Shown here: positions 59,746-64,000 of the stretch, one piece after another
How the letters are laid out: the number at the start of each line of letters is the position of its first letter
Numbering within the stretch: the first letter of the stretch is position 1
Origin: Hippasteria phrygiana
Lineage: Eukaryota > Echinodermata > Asteroidea > Valvatida > Goniasteridae
Assembly: GCA_037893225.1 (NCBI GenBank)
Contig: JAZGUH010000228.1
Location: 1-64,000, forward strand
DNA: 64,000 nucleotides
Direction of reading: 5' to 3'
Translations under genes and position numbers: made by a program
The notes under the pieces: generated by a model
Database searches by the model: none
The model's input: the letters and a program-made list of their open reading frames with translations, nothing else
Told to the model about the DNA's origin: nothing

Positions 59746-59862
59746 CTGTAAAAAAAAATACGGAGTCAGGCTAATGTGGGGCTAAAAAGCATTCAATTTT
59801 AATTCCAAATTGCCCATATATTTTCCATTCGAAGTAGTGTCACTCGGTTAAAAAAAAAAAAA

Positions 59863-60290
59863 AGCAGACCCAGGTGAAAAAGTAGGAGCGTAGCACGCTC
59901 CAAATTTTAAAAAAGGACAAAAGTAGGCCTTTGGAGGACAAAATCAGGATGAAAGTAGGACTTTTAGAAGTAGTTTCGTTGATACTCACCCATGTACACA
60001 GCATCACAAGCCTCATTTGGCATGTTCTGTACTCACAACACTTGTGCTCCGTCCTCAACTAAGCTCTAAAGTAAAGTTGCAGTACTCCCCTGCAACCAAG
60101 CCCTTTGTTGAGTGTTTCCCATATGGCAGTGTATAACACTATAAATATTCGATGAGATTTCATTTTCCAGATTTGCGTGACAAAAATGTGGGAAAAAGTA
60201 GGGAAAAATAGGAATTTCAAGAAAAAAGTAGGAAAAGTAGGAGAAAGGTAAAACAAATTAGGGAATTTTTTTTTTTAAAGTAGGAATACT
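59863..60290. repeat. 'agtagg' repeat-like segment
   Basis: gcagacccaggtgaaaaagt and aggag match 51,618-51,645 exactly; then agtaggaaaagtaggag-type words. Confidence 0.5.
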
Positions 60291-60422
60291 TGAAAGCCGG
60301 TATGCTCTTATTTGTGTGCGCAAATTTGTACATTATCTGGTAGACTATTTGCATCAAGTCATATGAGTTGGATCATTGGACTAATGAAACAGACTGGGAA
60401 GCAATGTATTTAGCCTGGGGCC

Positions 60423-60926
60423 AATAAGCCAGTTCGGTATTTCAACTGCAGCACTGCCAACTATCCCGGATTTTGCGGACTTTTATTAATATTCAGACAA
60501 TACACAGTTACAAAATACAGGTAAATTTAAAAAGTATATAAAATTGACAATCCGGGAGATTTTTAGGTTGTGTACGTGTCGGGAGTCGGGAGATCGCGCA
60601 ATTTGTCAGGAGATCGCGCAATTTGTCGGGAGATCGCGCAATTTTCCGGGAGATCGCGCAATTTTCAGGGAGATCGCGCAATTTTCCGGGAGTCTTCCAT
60701 AAAATCCTGGAGAGTTGGCAGCTCTGCAACTGCGCATGTGCACAATGACATTTTATGCCGAATGACCTGCGTGACCTAACGCGCGCGTGTGAACGCAAAT
60801 GGCGGTCGCACAACGCGCACGTGTTAAATTCAATCAGAATGGGCGTTCGCGCAACATGGCGTGATGTTACGTCAGCAATTTTATCCCAAATAACCTTTGA
60901 CCTTTGAGATACCGAACTGGCTTATT
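60423..60926. mobile_element. MITE with AATAAGCCAGTTCGGTAT ends
   Basis: aataagccagttcggtattt and gataccgaactggcttatt are inverted. Part of the same element occurs at 1,303-1,350 (gagccagttcggtatttcaa, ctgcgcatgt). Confidence 0.8.
60450..60726. mobile_element. hAT-like MITE, nested, with 21-bp tandem repeat
   Basis: Ends (c)agcactgccaact and agttggcagctctg, flanked by caactg(c) on both sides. 60,585-60,700 holds about six copies of gggagatcgcgcaattttcc(g). Confidence 0.78.
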
Positions 60927-61225
60927 TCATGGAACTGCTATGAAGCACCACAACTTGCTGTAACAGCACAAAATCTCACCAGCTTACCAGCCAAAATTGC
61001 CATGTCAGAATTTCCATGTCAAGTAAACAACAGCTGAATACCAGTCACGAGAAATATACATCACGTGGACAATTTAGCTGGTAATCATAATTTTCCCAAG
61101 GAGGACTTTTCACGCTATAAAGCTAATTTTCATAAATTCTGTTGTGAAGACATGGTTTAATCTTGGAGGAAAGCTGGTAAGCAAATTATAGGCCACCCGA
61201 ATAGCAAGAACATAATTCAATAAGG

Positions 61226-61386
61226 GAATAAATATGTGCTGGGCCGGTTTTAAACGTACGTTTAAAACCACCTTGGGGCCTGGGCGCTTGATAATGACCC
61301 GAGCCGAAGGTCATTGTCAGTGTCCAGGCCCCAAGGCGGTTTTAAACGTACGTTTAAAACCGGCCCAGCACTTATTTATTTCCATT
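61226..61386. mobile_element. Foldback with palindrome AAACGTACGTTT
   Basis: Arms aataaatatgtgctgggccg, gttttaaacgtacgtttaaa ... and complement. A half copy at 21,881-22,250 is interrupted by the family A MITE. Confidence 0.82.
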
Positions 61387-62344
61387 CATAAAATACCTTT
61401 TTGTATAATTAAGCAAAAACCACCGAAAATTATAAATTTCCAATGATTTGTTTTCATTTCTTTTTACCTTGGTTTGTAAAACACCCCTTCAGCTATTTAA
61501 TTAATGGTTCGTGCCACGCACGAGTAGTGCTAAACATGTCCTTAGTTATATGGTTATTGACGCGCGCGCGACGCGCTCGCCAGGTGGTGCAGAACGCAGC
61601 AGTGCCGGTGTAGTGTGAAATTATGGACTTTAAATACGGACGCATCGGTAGTATTGCGCTTGCGTTAGGAGAGTGACTGGTCGCTCGAGTGTGTTCAACC
61701 AATAGAATGGACCAGATTTTGTAGGACTCTACATTTCGTGTGACACCGGAAAAAAATGTTTAAAACCGCGCCGTGCTTAAACAACTTCCAGCCGTGTTTA
61801 AACAACCGTTTAAACACACCCACGTGACAGTCTTTTGACCAATAGGGATAGTGAAACTCGCTGAGACATTTATGAATTAATAATAATAATAAATGACACC
61901 TCTAGCTGCCTCACAATATATATAAAAACTATATATCTACATGTATAAAACCAAGGCATTAATAAAACTTAAAATTAACAAATATAAGAAGTTACTTAAA
62001 GTTACTAAAAGTGCTACAGAATACAAGACAAGCACTTAAAGGTAGTATACACCAGTTGCTTTTGCTGTAATTTTAAGAAATCAATTGATTTTGGGATTAG
62101 TATTTTATAGCGTGCTAGCAAATACTGTTACAATGACCTGTTTAAAGTTTTGTGTGCATAGATGCTAGGAAAACAGAGAGGAAAAAATGATGTTCTAGTA
62201 GTCTGGTTCCCTGACCATACTTTAGACAAAACGGAGCAATTTATAGAGTCGGGGAATTATCAGGTTTAGGGAACTAGAGTATCTCCAACGATTGTCGGCC
62301 GACGATATAAATTTACACTTTTCTTGAAAAGGACAGCACACCAG

Positions 62345-63993
62345 GGCCCAATTTCACGGCGTTGCTTACCGTTAAGCAAATTTGTGTGCTAACCATAGCA
62401 GAAAAATTTGCTTACGCGTAAGCGTATTTCACGGCGAACTTTTCACGGATGCTATGCTTAGCACAAAAATACATGCGCGCGCATCCGATAAATGCGTCGT
62501 CTGCTAGCGTGCACGGTTTTCGTTGTCTGCAAAAATGAAGGAAGCTGGGAAGGAAAGCGAAAATCTTCGCCCTTTTCGATTTTGGGGAACCCTGAAATTT
62601 AATAGATATTATGGATCTGTAGTTGTTTTTCAAAGAACGCTTTTCACAATTCAAGTTAATGCTAAAATAAAATATTGAGCGTTGTTTTTTTAAACACGTA
62701 AAGTGCTATAATAGCTATCTTCATATTTAAAGTTTGTATTTATTTGTACATATTGCACAGAAAATTGAAATGTATTTTATTGTTGAAAAATATAAATTCT
62801 TGAAAATGTACGGTTTATGACGTATATTAACAAGTGTATTATTCAACCCTTGTTTGTTTTAATGAGTACCTTCGCTAACTTGAACCATTAAAAAATGTAG
62901 GCCAGCTGATTTGAACCCTGATACATCCATCTTCATAGTTTGCGCCGGCTAAGAATTTCCCCCTTTTTGTTTATATAATATGGTAGGCCAGCTGCTCTGG
63001 ATATGACCTACTGCCCTCTCTCAAAATGATACATTGTATATATTTATCGATTAATTGGTTCGTTACGCAATTTTTGCATTAACCTACGTGTATACGTACG
63101 CGCTGCATGTACAAAGTAAAAACATACAAGTGCAGTCAATGTGAGAGTCGTCTTCACGGGAAAACTTAAAGTTAGACACGTACGTACAAATCTCCCCTTT
63201 CCTCGACTTAAATGATATTTTCTGCAATAGAAGCTTCCTGCATATGTCAGCACTATAGCAACGCTTGTCTGGAAAACTGTGAGGTTACTGTGAGTATTAA
63301 AACTTGGCCTTCCACACCCGATCTACCCTCCCAGCTATTTTTTATTTGCAAAGGAAAAACGTTTGTTAACACTTAACAACATTAGAAACCATATTTAATC
63401 AAAAGGTCTTTCGTTTAAAATTACCAGCCACTCTGAAGAATCCTAATTGTTTTAGGTTCATCAACCTTTCCTCGTTTTGGGGATCAGGGAATTTGATTTG
63501 TTTTCTTTTATTGCCGAGCACTTGGATGAGTGCTTTGACCATCGACAATGGCCCCCCAAGCCGTGGGTGGGCTGACCCTTGGGACAGTGTCTCCCACCAC
63601 TATTGCCAGACAAACTTGCAGCAGTTGTGTGATGGATGGCATCGGAGACAATTCCAGCCAACAACAATATTTGTTTGTGGCCGAAATCGGTACCGCGCCC
63701 ACACTTGCGTTTCCGAGTACATCTCGAAGGGATTTTCCCTGTCATGGTACACTCTTGGGGGCCGGGGACCGTCGCAAAACCATACTTTTTGTTTGTAATT
63801 CTGTATATCGATACATGTACGACAAACAAGATGGCGGCCTTTAGCACAAAATCGGGCCGGTTAGCGTGCCTTTTGGTGTGCTAAGCCCTTTAAGCAGAAA
63901 ACGTCTGCTTACGGTCGCCGTGAAATGAAAAATTTGCTAAGGGGGGCTCGGTTAGCATAAAACGTGTGCTTAGCAGCGCCGTGAAATTGGGCC
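62345..63993. mobile_element. PIF/Harbinger transposon with decayed transposase
   Basis: Ends ggcccaatttcacggcg and cgccgtgaaattgggcc, CAG duplication at 62,342-62,344 and 63,994-63,996. The empty site (cacaccaggtgcc) is known from family D copies. The inside contains the transposase relic. Confidence 0.88.
63425..63845 (-). pseudogene. HARBI1-like transposase fragment, frameshifted
   Basis: The minus strand gives FGHKQILLLAGIVSDAIHHT, then LQVCLAIVVGDTVPRVSPPT and, after a frameshift, KFPDPQNEERLMNLKQLGFF, R-V-A-G. The V-V-G-D-T-x-x-V-S-x-P-T helix-turn-helix and the I-K-F-P / G-F-F segments are diagnostic of Harbinger nucleases. The part between Q-V-C-L-A and V-V-G-D is shortened, and the catalytic D-D-E part is absent. 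Confidence 0.82.
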
Positions 63994-64000
63994 CAGGTGC

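Larger units (their letters stand above)
62036..64000. mobile_element. Family D MITE carrying a Harbinger insertion, runs off the end
   Basis: ggtagtatacaccagttgct, tagtctggttccctgaccat, cagcacacca|...; after the Harbinger it resumes aggtgc at the window edge. Confidence 0.7.

Noticed and set aside
63461..63847. 128-residue minus-strand ORF as a host gene
   Set aside because: Its sense parts match Harbinger transposase in shifting frames; the ORF itself is accidental.
59746..64000. Further upstream exons of the gene
   Set aside because: I found only repeats here; no IPT-like segment with a phase-1 donor. Upstream exons must lie beyond the window.

Overview
This is a window of animal nuclear DNA. 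It has one large multi-exon gene with GT-AG introns, a dense mixture of MITEs and tRNA-derived SINEs, LINE fragments and microsatellites, and no bacterial-style operons. The protein family, moderate GC content, small exons and repeat style suggest a marine invertebrate, possibly an echinoderm. That placement is an inference and is not secure.

The only gene I can support runs on the minus strand from at least 59,745 (entering from beyond 64,000) to 6,342. It encodes the C-terminal part of a fibrocystin-L (PKHD1L1)-like type I membrane protein. I rebuilt 31 exons with canonical boundaries. All 30 junctions are phase-compatible, giving about 2,628 residues. In order these are: three IPT/TIG domains (exons at 59.7-53.3 kb), a first G8 domain (51.6-49.1 kb), a first parallel beta-helix (PbH1) block held mostly in one 1,653-nt exon (46.2-44.5 kb), a second G8 domain (43.2-39.8 kb), a second PbH1 block split over several exons (38.0-27.9 kb), a conserved stalk with a polybasic R5 site (25.8-18.9 kb), a SEA-like juxtamembrane module (15.9-14.8 kb), one transmembrane helix (13.2 kb) and a cytoplasmic tail of about 228 residues (13.2-6.3 kb). 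The tail is the surprise. It carries a ubiquitin-like-looking module and then a MYND-type zinc finger in the last exon (6,342-6,502). As I recall, vertebrate fibrocystin-L has only a very short tail.

The rest of the window is introns and flanks full of mobile elements. They include TTAA-flanked piggyBac/Kolobok-like MITEs, Tigger/pogo-like MITEs, Tc1/mariner-like foldbacks and a Tc1-like HTH relic, PIF/Harbinger elements (one with a decayed transposase), a hAT-like element with an internal 21-bp tandem repeat, tRNA-derived SINEs, and CR1/L2-like and RTE-like LINE fragments. Many are nested, and paralogous copies supply the empty sites. The left end (1-2.1 kb) holds CpG-rich 12-bp minisatellites in foldback arrangement.

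Two observations stand out. One is the ubiquitin-like plus MYND cytoplasmic tail. The other is a TTAA-flanked MITE family (called family B here): all seven recognised copies lie about 17-45 nt downstream of a splice donor of this gene, in the same orientation. That pattern recalls introner-like or donor-targeted insertion.
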